64,000 nt of DNA from Shewanella dokdonensis (GTDB lineage Bacteria > Pseudomonadota > Gammaproteobacteria > Enterobacterales > Shewanellaceae): the NCBI RefSeq assembly GCF_018394335.1, contig NZ_CP074572.1, positions 620,001-684,000 of the forward strand, given 5' to 3'. The translations under genes were made by a program, and so were the position numbers. Numbering within the stretch: the stretch's first letter is position 1; every line of letters begins with the position of its first letter. This document shows, in pieces, positions 28,446-37,547 of this stretch. A model generated the notes under the pieces. The model ran no database searches. It saw only the letters and a list, made by a program, of their open reading frames with translations, and was not told where the DNA came from.

Positions 28446-30141
28446 CGTCTTGTAACCAGTTTTTCACGACTTGAGTGGAGAGTTCCGGTTCATTAGCGAC
28501 CAGCGCCCGGATAGCCTTAATCATATCATCATCTTTATGTAAATCGGGGATCAGGATAGAACCATCTTCTGCATAGCTGTACTCTGCATCCGGTTTATGC
28601 AGCATGCCCAGTGTGTCGGCGGCATACTGATCTTCGATATCGGCCAGATCATGTCCCAGTTGTGGCTCATCTGGCATATTGGTTTCGTTCGGGTAGATCA
28701 GCCGTTTCAGCATAGGCCGCACCACAAACAAGATCAGTACCAAAATAACCAAGGCGCCTAAAATCAGTTTTACAGCACGCCAGAACCAAGGTTGTTCCCA
28801 CATGGGCACAGGCGGCAAAGCTTCTACCAGTTGATCCATGAATGGCACGGTCACCACTTCAATCACATCACCGCGTTGCGTATTGAAACCGATAGCACCT
28901 TCCAGCAAACGGCGGATATTGGCCATTTCGGCATCGGTACGTGGCACCCGGGTAGTTTGTCCATTAGCATCCGCAGGCCCAGATTTAAAATCCACGGCCA
29001 CAGACACACTGACTCGCCGCACGTTGCCTATCTGCTGTTTGGTGTGGCTGATGGTGGTATCCAGCTCGTAATTGCGGGTAGCTTCATTGTGGCTGGTACT
29101 GGAAACCGGTTTTTCGGCATTTTCCCCAGTTGCCTGCTGCGGGATATTGGAGGCCATTGGTGGCTGATTTGTCAGCGCGCCAGGCACGCCACCATTAGTA
29201 CCATTAACCGATTTATTATCTACCGTCATTTCACTGCGCAGCGCCGGTAAATCAGGATTAAACCGTTTGGCCGTTTGTTCAACCGCGGTGAAGTCCATAT
29301 TCACATCAACCTGTGAAGTGAAGTTCTCAGGCCCCAGAATCGGGATCAAGATAGAATCGATCTTATTGCGATATTCCTGTTCTTTCTGCTGCACAAGTTC
29401 CAATTCACGTCTGGCTCTGGCCGACGTAGCATCTTGGCTGCCAGAATTTAACAAGCGACCAGAGGCATCTGTAACCGTAACTTTGCTGGGATCCATGCCA
29501 TGCACCGCCGACGCAACAATATCAACAATCGCGTCAACTTCGCCCTGACCGAGGCCTCCTTTACGGGTAGTGACCACCACAGTAGCACTGGGTTCGGAGC
29601 GGGTACGGGCAAACACATTTTCTTTGGGCAATGCCAGGATCACTTTAGCCCGACTCACACTGTTAAGTTCTTCAATAGCATGCGCCAGATTCAATTCTTG
29701 GCTATGTTTGAGCCGTGCCTGTTCCATTCGCTGACTAACGCCAAAGCCAGAATCCTGATTTAAGAAATCCTTGTCTTCATTGGTGGTCGATACACCGGAG
29801 CGGCTCAGCAGCAGTTTCACTTGCTGATACTGGTCTTCTGGCACCTTGATAACATCGATATCAATTTTGTAAGGGATACGATTTTTATCCAGCACATCCA
29901 GCACTTGCACCTGCTGATCGGTATCCATTTTACCCAGCGGACGATATTCAGGCTCCTGCGCCCAGATCATGATAAATACAGCTAATGCCAAACAGATCGC
30001 CAAGACAAGGATCATACTGACTTGTCTCAACATATCGACACTGCCGAGCATGCCCATTACGCCGGACTTATTTTCCTGCTGGGCACCATTGTTGGTGCTA
30101 GGAAGAGTGGCGTTATTTTCTGCGACTAATTCTGTACTCAC
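28435..30141 (-). CDS. fliF: Flagellar MS-ring protein FliF
   Basis: A 568-residue protein with two membrane helices (about 40-60 and 448-470), ring-building motifs between them, and a C-terminal cytoplasmic FliG-binding segment ending VKNWLQDDGK. FliF is the first basal-body structure and the base on which the C ring and export gate are built. A disordered P/N/G-rich loop lies near 305-355. Intact and of usual length. Confidence 0.98.
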   Translation of the reverse strand: MSTELVAENNATLPSTNNGAQQENKSGVMGMLGSVDMLRQVSMILVLAICLALAVFIMIWAQEPEYRPLGKMDTDQQVQVLDVLDKNRIPYKIDIDVIKVPEDQYQQVKLLLSRSGVSTTNEDKDFLNQDSGFGVSQRMEQARLKHSQELNLAHAIEELNSVSRAKVILALPKENVFARTRSEPSATVVVTTRKGGLGQGEVDAIVDIVASAVHGMDPSKVTVTDASGRLLNSGSQDATSARARRELELVQQKEQEYRNKIDSILIPILGPENFTSQVDVNMDFTAVEQTAKRFNPDLPALRSEMTVDNKSVNGTNGGVPGALTNQPPMASNIPQQATGENAEKPVSSTSHNEATRNYELDTTISHTKQQIGNVRRVSVSVAVDFKSGPADANGQTTRVPRTDAEMANIRRLLEGAIGFNTQRGDVIEVVTVPFMDQLVEALPPVPMWEQPWFWRAVKLILGALVILVLILFVVRPMLKRLIYPNETNMPDEPQLGHDLADIEDQYAADTLGMLHKPDAEYSYAEDGSILIPDLHKDDDMIKAIRALVANEPELSTQVVKNWLQDDGK

Positions 30142-30172
30142 GTTAAATTCCCGCTATCGTGCTAATGGTGAT

Positions 30173-30505
30173 TTATACCGGCATACTCATAATTTCTTTA
30201 TAGGCTTCAACCAGCTTATTTCGAACCTGCACAGTGGCCTCAAAGGCAACGCTCGCCTTTTCTCGGGCAATCACTGTGTCTGACAAACTCACGCTGGTAT
30301 CACCCATATCTAGACGGCTGGCGAGGCTAGAAGAGGTGGACTGTAATTCACTGACATGGCCCACAGCCTGACTCAACAAATTCGCAAAATCTGCACCACT
30401 GGTGTTATTCACTTGGCGCAAAGGTGAAGAGGATATAGGGTTAGGTGTGATTTCACCTTGCAATGACTGCATTTCTTGCAGTAGAGGGTTGCCACCGATT
30501 TGCAT
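30173..30505 (-). CDS. fliE: MS ring-rod junction protein FliE
   Basis: A 110-residue protein with a helical C-terminal part typical of FliE (VIAREKASVAFEATVQVRNKLVEAYKEIMSMPV region). It joins the MS ring to the rod. First gene of the fliEFGHIJ operon with a sigma-54 promoter about 60 bases upstream. Confidence 0.96.
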   Translation of the reverse strand: MQIGGNPLLQEMQSLQGEITPNPISSSPLRQVNNTSGADFANLLSQAVGHVSELQSTSSSLASRLDMGDTSVSLSDTVIAREKASVAFEATVQVRNKLVEAYKEIMSMPV

Positions 30506-30562
30506 GATGTCGTCTCCTGTCGTCAGCCATTTGACGGCTTATCTGTAGATAAGCTGAGTAAT

Positions 30563-30577
30563 GCAAGAAGGTTGCCA
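30563..30577 (-). promoter_or_regulatory. Sigma-54 promoter of fliE operon
   Basis: The minus strand reads TGGCAA-N5-TTGCA with exact GG-N10-GC spacing; only one base departs from the TGGCAC box. It is about 60 bases upstream of fliE. Confidence 0.8.
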
Positions 30578-30611
30578 AAGATTAATGATTGGGGAAAAGA
30601 TAATAAACGAC

Positions 30612-30642
30612 AGGTTAACAAAACGGCAGCTCAAGGCTGCCA
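30612..30642 (-). terminator. Rho-independent terminator of flrBC
   Basis: GGCAGC (30625-30630) pairs with GCTGCC (30636-30641) around five bases; on the minus strand it is followed by GTTTTGTT. It lies 30 bases after the flrC stop. Confidence 0.65.
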
Positions 30643-30670
30643 TCGTGGTGATAAGCGGCGGTTAAGAGGC

Positions 30671-32008
30671 CTACGCGGGTAACTCAATCCCCATTTCCCG
30701 CATTCTAGCCATCTTGTATCTTAAGGTTCGAGCACTAATGCCCAGTTTTTCTGCCACTAACTTGCGGCTGCCATGACACTGATTGAGTGTCTCGAGGATA
30801 ATCATATGTTCTTGTGCTTTAAGTTCATCCCCAAGGCCATCGGGTACATCGCTAGCCACATCGTTGTTAGTCTGTGCAACATCTTGCAGATCAATGACAA
30901 TATCAGCAGCGTCAATCAGCTGATTACGATGTAGGATCAAGGCACGTTGAATCACATTATCCAGCTCACGCACATTCCCTGGCCAACGATGGCTCAACAG
31001 ACGCCTTAGCGCGCTGTCAGAAAACGTTGGCATTGGCTGAATACTGCTGCTCTGGGCGTGTCGCTGCAACAAGTGTTTTGCCAGTGGCACAATATCGCCA
31101 GGCCGCTGACATAACGCTGGCCACGCCAGCGGAAAAACATTGATACGGTAATAAAGATCTTCACGAAAATCGCCTTTAGCAACCATCTCTTTCAAGTCAC
31201 GGTTGGAAGTGGCTAACACTCTGACGTCTAACTTGATAGTTTTACGGCCGCCCAGCCGTTCCACTTCACGTTCCTGCAATACCCGCAATAGCTTAGCTTG
31301 CAAACCGAGATCCATTTCTGAGATCTCATCCAACAACAAGGTACCTAACTGCGCTTGTTCAAATTTACCAGGACAAGCCTGATAAGCTCCGGTAAACGCG
31401 CCTTTTTCATAGCCAAATAAGGTCGCTTCCAGCATGTTTTCAGGGATTGCAGCGCAGTTAATTGCCACAAATGGTGCATCAGCTCGAGGACTCTTCTGGT
31501 GGATATATCTTGCCAGAACCTCTTTGCCGGAGCCGCTAGGGCCGAGGATCATCACTGAGGCATCAGAGGCCGCAACGCGGCCAGCAAGCTCTAGCAATGC
31601 CACACTTTTGTCGTCTGCCACTACGGGAGCCCCGGTGCTGGCTTTTGGCCGTAAATAGCGGCTGACCTGATTGAGCAACACCTCTGGGGCAAATGGTTTT
31701 GCCAGATAATCCACCGCCCCCAGCTTAATTGCACTGACTGCGCTATCTATGGTGGCATAAGCAGTCATCAGCAATACGGGGATCGATGAATGATACTGTT
31801 TGAGGTAATCCAGCAGCCCCAGACCACCGATCCCAGGCATCTGCACGTCACTGATCACCATGTCAAACTGGCATTTTTTCAGTGCGACAATCGCGTCTTC
31901 CGCGCTTGCCACATCAACACATTGAAAACTGGCCATCAGTAAGGTGTCCAACAAAGCTTCCCGCAGAGAAACATCGTCCTCTACTAATAAGATCCGGATA
32001 TCGTTCAT
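30671..32008 (-). CDS. flrC: FlrC, sigma-54 activator of flagellar genes (response regulator)
   Basis: A 445-residue NtrC-type regulator: receiver domain with D54 (ISDVQMPG), AAA+ domain with P-loop GPSGSGKE, the sigma-54 contact loop GAFTGA, and LLDEISEMDL as Walker B; then a Fis-type helix-turn-helix at the end (KLVAEKLGISARTLRYKM). Phosphorylated by FlrB, it activates class III flagellar promoters. It overlaps flrB by 4 bases. Confidence 0.96.
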   Translation of the reverse strand: MNDIRILLVEDDVSLREALLDTLLMASFQCVDVASAEDAIVALKKCQFDMVISDVQMPGIGGLGLLDYLKQYHSSIPVLLMTAYATIDSAVSAIKLGAVDYLAKPFAPEVLLNQVSRYLRPKASTGAPVVADDKSVALLELAGRVAASDASVMILGPSGSGKEVLARYIHQKSPRADAPFVAINCAAIPENMLEATLFGYEKGAFTGAYQACPGKFEQAQLGTLLLDEISEMDLGLQAKLLRVLQEREVERLGGRKTIKLDVRVLATSNRDLKEMVAKGDFREDLYYRINVFPLAWPALCQRPGDIVPLAKHLLQRHAQSSSIQPMPTFSDSALRRLLSHRWPGNVRELDNVIQRALILHRNQLIDAADIVIDLQDVAQTNNDVASDVPDGLGDELKAQEHMIILETLNQCHGSRKLVAEKLGISARTLRYKMARMREMGIELPA

Positions 32009-33078
32009 GCGTTGTTGTCTCCAGAGATGTTGTTATCAATAAGCGGTAACATCAGCGTAAAACTGCAACCCTGACCGGGTTCACAACTGAGTGATAACTG
32101 TCCACCATGACTCTTCACCACTGACTGCACAACCGCAAGCCCCAGCCCCGTGCCATGTGTTTTGGTGGTATAAAACGGTTCCAGCACTTTGTGCTGGAGT
32201 TTTTTATCCAGTCCATGACCATTATCGGCAACGGTTAAACTGATGCTATCGGTGGCGCGACGCACCTGTAGCACAATCTCGCTAGCCTGGGCTTCAACAC
32301 TGTTCATCACCAGATTGTTAATGGCGGAACTGAGGCCATGTAGGTTTGCAAGGATCTCACCATCACTAAGGATTTCGGCGGTCAAAACTACCTGGCGTTT
32401 GCCACAAATAGGCTCACAATTCATCATCACTTGTTGTACCACAGCTGACATTTGCACCCTTTCGCCTAGCTGTTCCTGTTTACCTTTGGCAATTAACAGC
32501 ATGTCATTTACTTGCCGTTCAAGTTCACCTAGGCGACCAAGCAGTTTTTCCTGAAAGCGGTGACGTGAAGGCTGATCTAAGCGGGGATTGCCAAGATTCG
32601 AGGCATACAGTAATGCTGCAGATAACGGCGTGCGGATCTGGTGCGCCAAGTTGGCCACCATCTTTCCCAATGCGGATAAACGTTGCAGATGAGATAGATT
32701 CTGTTGCAACAAGCGAGTTTCAGTAAGGTCAGTGATCATGATCAGCTGACCCGGCTCAGGAGTAAGCGGTGTGATCGCCAGTTTCACCCGGCGGCCATTA
32801 CGTAATGACACTTCATGTCCATCGTCTTTACGGGGCGCAAATGAGCGATTGATGATGCTGAGCCAACGCTCACCCACTAATGGGATATCCAGTAACGATT
32901 CCGCCACCGGATTGGCATCAGTCACTATGCCATCGCCATTAAGAATAACCACACCGGAAGGCATAGCCTGCAGTATATGCCCCATTCTGTTGGACATATT
33001 GGCGGCTTCCTTCACCTGGATCCATTGGTGTCCCCTATGGGAGATGGTTTCCAGCTGAGCAAGTGGTTGAGCAGCCAT
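32005..33078 (-). CDS. flrB: FlrB, flagellar sensor histidine kinase
   Basis: A 357-residue soluble kinase. An N-terminal PAS-like domain (about 35-125) precedes the dimerisation helix with H146 (LAHQIRTPLSAA). ATP-binding boxes follow: N box near NNLVMNSVEA, G1 VADNGHG and G2 GTGLGLAVV. No membrane segment is seen. It phosphorylates FlrC. Its sigma-54-like promoter suggests control by FlrA, as in Vibrio. Confidence 0.95.
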   Translation of the reverse strand: MAAQPLAQLETISHRGHQWIQVKEAANMSNRMGHILQAMPSGVVILNGDGIVTDANPVAESLLDIPLVGERWLSIINRSFAPRKDDGHEVSLRNGRRVKLAITPLTPEPGQLIMITDLTETRLLQQNLSHLQRLSALGKMVANLAHQIRTPLSAALLYASNLGNPRLDQPSRHRFQEKLLGRLGELERQVNDMLLIAKGKQEQLGERVQMSAVVQQVMMNCEPICGKRQVVLTAEILSDGEILANLHGLSSAINNLVMNSVEAQASEIVLQVRRATDSISLTVADNGHGLDKKLQHKVLEPFYTTKTHGTGLGLAVVQSVVKSHGGQLSLSCEPGQGCSFTLMLPLIDNNISGDNNA

Positions 33079-33115
33079 AAGAACCCCGTCAAAAAAATGC
33101 TGTTAACGAGGTAAA

Positions 33116-33130
33116 GCAGGTTTTATGCCA
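33116..33130 (-). promoter_or_regulatory. Sigma-54-like promoter of flrBC
   Basis: The minus strand reads TGGCAT-N5-CTGC, then TTTA, with exact GG-N10-GC spacing, about 38 bases before flrB. One base of the -12 box departs from TTGC. Confidence 0.7.
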
Positions 33131-33163
33131 ATAAATAATAGTTAAAAATCAGTAAGTTTGAAC

Positions 33164-34594
33164 TTACTCTTTACTCATACCGTACTTACGCATCTTTTCA
33201 ACTAAGGTGGTACGACGGATCCCCAGCATCTCGGCGGCACGGGCGACAACGTTATCTTGTTGATCTAAGGCCTGGCGGATCATGTCGATTTCCAACTCCG
33301 CCAACAGATCTTTAAGGTTAACACCTTCCGGTGGTAACTCGCTTGGGAAGCGGGTTTCAGGGATTTCTACCGGTTCATCATCACTAAAAATGGATGCCAA
33401 CGCATCGCGTTCCTGCATCTCTTCACTGACATCTACAGAATATTCTGGGCCATCAATGTAGCGATATTTCACTGGTAAATCATTAACATCCACCAGCCCG
33501 CCCGGATAGAGAATCGTTAATCGTTCAACGAGATTGGAAAGTTCTCGGACATTGCCGGCCCAACCGTGCTCTTTAAGTGAATCAATCGCGCGTTGGGTAA
33601 AACGTACACGCCCTTTGCCTTCATTAAAGACCCGACTGACTAACTCTTGCAGCAATAGTGGAATATCATCTTTGCGCTCGGTCAGCGGTGGCATTTCTAT
33701 TGGGAAAACATTCAGCCGATAGAACAAGTCTTCACGGAACTCACCCGCTTCGATCATGGCTTCCAAATTACGGTGAGTAGCAGCGACTACCCGTACATTC
33801 GCTTGAATTGCTTTGGCACCACCGACCCGTTCAAAAACCCGTTCCTGCAATACCCGTAACAGTTTCACCTGCATCTGCAACGGCATATCACCAATTTCAT
33901 CCAGGAACAACGTCCCGCCTTCTGCCAATTCAAAACGCCCTTTACGAGCACTGATAGCCCCGGTGAACGAGCCTTTTTCATGGCCAAACAATTCACTTTC
34001 CAGCAACTCAGGAGGAATTGCCCCACAGTTCACGGGAATAAACGGACCATCGCGGCGCTCAGATAAATAATGGATATTACGGGCAACCACTTCTTTACCT
34101 GTCCCAGAGGGGCCAGTCACCAACACTGTTGCCCCAGACTCGGCGACTTGACTAATCAGGTGCCGAACATGGGCGATACCTTCACTACGGCCAACTAAGC
34201 TACGGAAGAGCTTAGTCTGATTCGCACTTGTCGGCACTTGCGGGCGCTTTATCTGCCCATAGACTTGGCAATAGTGCAGCAGTTCCGTCACCTGCGCATA
34301 GCTCAAAGGTTCATCAATGTTTCCCAGGATATTACTGGCAGCAAGCTCAAGCTTGCCGTAACTAAGAATAGGTTGCCAAGGAAGTCGGTTACTCAAAGCG
34401 TCGATCTGGGACTTTTCTAAGCACTCAGGAAGTAAAACCAAGGCCCGGCAACGTAACTCGGGTGTCAGTTTTTCCGCCACATCAGCAGCGATGAGATCCA
34501 CCTGTTCCCCAATAAACTCCAACACACAGCTTAAGCGACTGGAACGCTCCGATGGATTACCGACAAGTAAAATTCGTTGATCTGTTTGCATCAT
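33164..34594 (-). CDS. flrA: FlrA, master sigma-54-dependent flagellar activator
   Basis: A 476-residue FleQ/FlrA-type regulator. The N-terminal domain (1-125) is FleQ-like without an evident phospho-acceptor. The AAA+ domain has P-loop GPSGTGKE (161-168), a sigma-54 contact loop reading GSFTGA (208-213, where GAFTGA is usual) and FLDEIGDM. The C-terminal Fis-type helix-turn-helix has RAAEMLGIRRTTLVEKM. FlrA starts the flagellar cascade and in homologues is blocked by c-di-GMP and FlhG. Two ATGs in tandem open the gene; neither has a strong ribosome site. Confidence 0.96.
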   Translation of the reverse strand: MMQTDQRILLVGNPSERSSRLSCVLEFIGEQVDLIAADVAEKLTPELRCRALVLLPECLEKSQIDALSNRLPWQPILSYGKLELAASNILGNIDEPLSYAQVTELLHYCQVYGQIKRPQVPTSANQTKLFRSLVGRSEGIAHVRHLISQVAESGATVLVTGPSGTGKEVVARNIHYLSERRDGPFIPVNCGAIPPELLESELFGHEKGSFTGAISARKGRFELAEGGTLFLDEIGDMPLQMQVKLLRVLQERVFERVGGAKAIQANVRVVAATHRNLEAMIEAGEFREDLFYRLNVFPIEMPPLTERKDDIPLLLQELVSRVFNEGKGRVRFTQRAIDSLKEHGWAGNVRELSNLVERLTILYPGGLVDVNDLPVKYRYIDGPEYSVDVSEEMQERDALASIFSDDEPVEIPETRFPSELPPEGVNLKDLLAELEIDMIRQALDQQDNVVARAAEMLGIRRTTLVEKMRKYGMSKE

Positions 34595-34618
34595 TCAGTA
34601 GGCCGCTACGGTCTGATA

Positions 34619-34624
34619 ATTATA
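34619..34624 (-). promoter_or_regulatory. Possible sigma-70 -10 box of flrA
   Basis: The minus strand has a perfect TATAAT 25 bases before the flrA start, but no convincing -35 box. The rest of 34595-34840 is AT-rich and shows nothing else I can support, apart from a GCCGATAA on the minus strand (34737-34744) without a matching -35. Confidence 0.35.
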
Positions 34625-34839
34625 GGTAATTATTTAATCTAATTGTTTTTGTGTGTCCAAAACCCATCACGAGACACAACTTATTATTCACGTTTATAGC
34701 GAAAGCCACAGCCATGCTGAATATTGTATTATCGGCAGGACATAAGCAACCCCGCGATCGATTTTATGTCTCAAACATTAAGATTTTAGACCAAATAGCG
34801 AAAGCCTACTGACAGAAGCGTCAAAAACATGACGACCGT

Positions 34840-34872
34840 TAAAAAATAGGCGCCCATTTTGGCGCCTATTTG
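34840..34872 (-). terminator. Rho-independent terminator of the fliD-flaI-fliS operon
   Basis: A perfect 10-bp stem, AATAGGCGCC (34845-34854) with GGCGCCTATT (34861-34870), loop of six; on the minus strand it is followed by six T. It lies just after the fliS stop. Confidence 0.9.
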
Positions 34873-34889
34873 TACAAACTCATTGAAGA

Positions 34890-35300
34890 TTAAGCATGTT
34901 CTTTGTTGGCAGTGAGATAGTGCTTATCTGCCGGAATGGCATCCCATGCTTCTTTTATTTCTCTAATGATGGCGGTGACATCATCAAGTGCGACAGGATC
35001 GTTATTGACATTGGCTTCAGTGATCCGCCGAATAGCAAAATCATAAAGGCGATCTAGATTGGCAGCAATCTCACCGCCCGCCTCCATGTTAAGACTATTT
35101 TTTAGCCCAGTAATAATGCCAATAGCTTTATTAATGTATACACCTTTAGCCGCCAAATTGTGCTGCTCAATGGCAAAACGGCTTTGGGCCAGCCGTTCTA
35201 AAGCCCCGTTAAACATCAATTGGACAATGCGATGGGGCGAAGCTACTGCAATTTCACTTTCTAACGATACCTTACGATATGACTGCAGTGAACCTCTCAT
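34890..35300 (-). CDS. fliS: Flagellin export chaperone FliS
   Basis: A 136-residue helical FliS with the conserved HRIVQLMFNGALERLAQ start, KGVYINKAIGIITGLKNSLN in the middle and WDAIP near the end. It binds the flagellin C-terminus in the cytoplasm and prevents early polymerisation. Last gene of the operon before a strong terminator. Confidence 0.96.
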   Translation of the reverse strand: MRGSLQSYRKVSLESEIAVASPHRIVQLMFNGALERLAQSRFAIEQHNLAAKGVYINKAIGIITGLKNSLNMEAGGEIAANLDRLYDFAIRRITEANVNNDPVALDDVTAIIREIKEAWDAIPADKHYLTANKEHA

Positions 35301-35306
35301 AATTAC

Positions 35307-35629
35307 CTACCTGTTTGCATCTACGGACTTATAAATATTCAACTGATTCTTACTTTTCTGCATCACTGAAAGCAGATCTTGGCGATGTTGACGGATATCC
35401 ATCGCTTTTTTTCAAATTTTCCTGAAAGAACCAACTGCTCATTCAACAACTGAGTATCTTTTTCCTCATTAAGATAAGCTGTTAGCAGTATTTGACGCCT
35501 GCGCACCATGTCTTGCAAATTTGATACCAAAATATCCGTATCTTCACTTTCAACGGGAGCAGCGAGCAATTGCGTAAGTAATTGGTCAAGCTGTTGATTT
35601 AATTCCTTTAATTCACCATTGTCAGCCAT
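35307..35629 (-). pseudogene. flaI: FlaI/FliT-like small flagellar protein, frameshifted near its end
   Basis: The frame opens MADNGELKELNQQLDQ and breaks after KFEKK. One more A in the seven-base run (plus T7, 35406-35412) gives EKKAMDIRQHRQDLLSVMQ and a stop at 35307, for 107 residues. It is an all-helical protein at the FliT position between fliD and fliS; the Vibrio polar system calls this gene flaI. A chaperone role for FliD is likely from position, but sequence similarity to FliT is weak. Confidence 0.75.
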
Positions 35630-35644
35630 ATCTCATTCCATCAA

Positions 35645-37012
35645 TTATTTTTTCACTACGCCAGGAAGAGAAGATAATGCACTTACGACGCTTGAACCCT
35701 GGGAATTCAAATTACCCACCACTAAATCCATGGCATTGAACTGCTTAGTTAGCCTAGCTTGCAGCAAGTTCATCTTGATATCCAAAGATTCCCTTTGTTT
35801 ATCAAGGCGCTTCTGTTCTTTGGTATACGAATCATTGCGGGAATCAATCAGACCACCAGATTTCACGTATCCCTTAACAATCTCATCCAGTGATGTTGCA
35901 ATACCGCCGTCACTTGTATCCGCGGCAAACAGCGAAGCAATATCGCCCATTCTATTTGCCACCGCGTCATCCAACTTAGTAGAGTCGGTGTCGACCACTA
36001 ACTTCCCGTATCTGTCAGTAGTGATACCAATATCATATAACGCAATAGAACCACTGTCGGTATTAACTCTGTTACTGAGTTTTGAACGGATCTGAGATTC
36101 AAGTGAACGCACCAACGAATCACCTTGCAATGCGCCAGCTGTTTCAGTATCAACATCGTAGGATGACAGCGCACTAATTTTATCCATCAGTGAATTATAA
36201 GCGTCAACGAACCCCTGAATATTACTTTTAACACCGTCATTATCTTGCGCAACAGTCACTGTTGTAGTTTGTGATGGATCGGCATCGCTGAGATCTAGCG
36301 TAACGCCGCTGATAGCATTCTCGATTTTATTGCTTTGAGATGTCAGAGTCTGACCATCAATGTGGATCACCGAATTAGCGGCGGACTGCAAAGTTTCCAG
36401 ATTACCGCTACCAAACATGGTAGAGAGCTCGGCCCCAGAGGGAGTGACCGTCATCTGATTATCTGTTCCGGTATTGTCTGAGGTAAAAACTAAGCGACTA
36501 CCGGCATCAGTGCTGATGACAGTAGCAGTTACACCTACATTGTCGCTAGCACTATTAATTTTGTCGGCAATATTGGCAAGGGTATCAGTGCCCGCGACAT
36601 CCACGGTAAACTCACTACCACTTATCGCAAATTTTAAGCTGCCACTACCAATGGCCGCTGAAGCATCAGACGTTGCTAGACCCGCCAGTTTTTGCGACTT
36701 CGCCAACGAGTCGACGACTATGTTATATGAACCAGATGCAGCATTTTTATCTGCTGTAGCAGTAAAATAATTATCCTTACTTTGAGTAACTTTACGTAAA
36801 TTCAACGCGTCACCAGAATTGAGTTTACTTAAAGCATCCTGAAACGAAGACAGTGCGCTTTTCAGTGACCCAATAGCTGACACTTTAGAATCTAGGGTAT
36901 TTTCTCTATCATCCAGCAACGCTTTCTTTGGCGTACGTTCAGCGCTGACCAAAGTATCTACGATATTCGTAATATTCAAGCCAGAACCGATGCCTGTTGA
37001 TGTAATAGCCAT
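35645..37012 (-). CDS. fliD: Flagellar filament cap protein FliD
   Basis: A 455-residue cap protein. The N-terminal D0 segment starts MAITSTGIGSGLNITNIVDTLV, the family signature. The middle has beta-rich domains with FLG-type repeats (TLANIADKINSA). The C-terminal coiled coil has KRLDKQRESLDIKM and the ending QFNAMDLVVGNLNSQGS. It caps the filament and folds incoming flagellin. Intact. Confidence 0.96.
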   Translation of the reverse strand: MAITSTGIGSGLNITNIVDTLVSAERTPKKALLDDRENTLDSKVSAIGSLKSALSSFQDALSKLNSGDALNLRKVTQSKDNYFTATADKNAASGSYNIVVDSLAKSQKLAGLATSDASAAIGSGSLKFAISGSEFTVDVAGTDTLANIADKINSASDNVGVTATVISTDAGSRLVFTSDNTGTDNQMTVTPSGAELSTMFGSGNLETLQSAANSVIHIDGQTLTSQSNKIENAISGVTLDLSDADPSQTTTVTVAQDNDGVKSNIQGFVDAYNSLMDKISALSSYDVDTETAGALQGDSLVRSLESQIRSKLSNRVNTDSGSIALYDIGITTDRYGKLVVDTDSTKLDDAVANRMGDIASLFAADTSDGGIATSLDEIVKGYVKSGGLIDSRNDSYTKEQKRLDKQRESLDIKMNLLQARLTKQFNAMDLVVGNLNSQGSSVVSALSSLPGVVKK

Positions 37013-37039
37013 TATACCCTCCTTCGTGAAGTGACTTCG

Positions 37040-37435
37040 TTATGCTTCTGTTTTCATCAGTAAACCATCAGCAACTTCCGACAGTTTTTCCGCCAGTTTC
37101 AGCGCTTCTTCTGATGGTATTTGCCTAATCACGTCACCAGAATTCATATCTAACACACTGACGACACTTTTACCGGACTTATCGTCAACGCGAAACTCTA
37201 ACCCTTTGCGCATCAAATCCATCGTGTGCGAAAGTTGCTCAGTAACACTCTGAAGCTGCTCTGGAGTGGTCGCATCTTGGACAGATGACGCTGAAGTGCC
37301 AGTTGAGTCCTTAGTTTCTGTCGTTTTCTGTAACGCCAATTCTGATGAGGTCAAAGACTTGGTTTTTGGCGAAGTCTGAACAACATCAGGCTTGGTAATT
37401 GCGGCGTTAGATGAACTGACATTTAAATCAATCAT
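37040..37435 (-). CDS. flaG: FlaG family protein
   Basis: About 131 residues from the ATG at 37435, which follows GGAGGTAA; a codon four earlier (37447) is also possible but overlaps the ribosome site. The N-terminal half is S/T/K-rich and disordered. The C-terminal FlaG domain has MRKGLEFRVDDKSGKSVVSV and DVIRQIPSEEALKLAEKL. FlaG limits filament length in some bacteria; its mechanism is unclear. Between a flagellin and fliD. Confidence 0.92.
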   Translation of the reverse strand: MIDLNVSSSNAAITKPDVVQTSPKTKSLTSSELALQKTTETKDSTGTSASSVQDATTPEQLQSVTEQLSHTMDLMRKGLEFRVDDKSGKSVVSVLDMNSGDVIRQIPSEEALKLAEKLSEVADGLLMKTEA

Positions 37436-37481
37436 CGTTACCTCCATTAAGCATTCAATAACCGATTATCTATAACATAGT

Positions 37482-37510
37482 AAAAAGGAGCTTCGTGTCA
37501 CCGAATCTCC
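37482..37510 (-). terminator. Rho-independent terminator after the downstream flagellin gene
   Basis: On the minus strand GGAGATTCG pairs with CGAAGCTCC (one mismatch) and is followed by five T. It ends the flagellin transcript 40 bases after its stop. Confidence 0.8.
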
Positions 37511-37547
37511 CTTACACCACGTTGTCCAGAGTGTTCCCTGAAACTAA

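Noticed and set aside
34737..34744. Sigma-28 promoter upstream of flrA
   Set aside because: GCCGATAA is present on the minus strand but there is no TAAA-like box at 15 bases, and FliA control of the master regulator is not expected.
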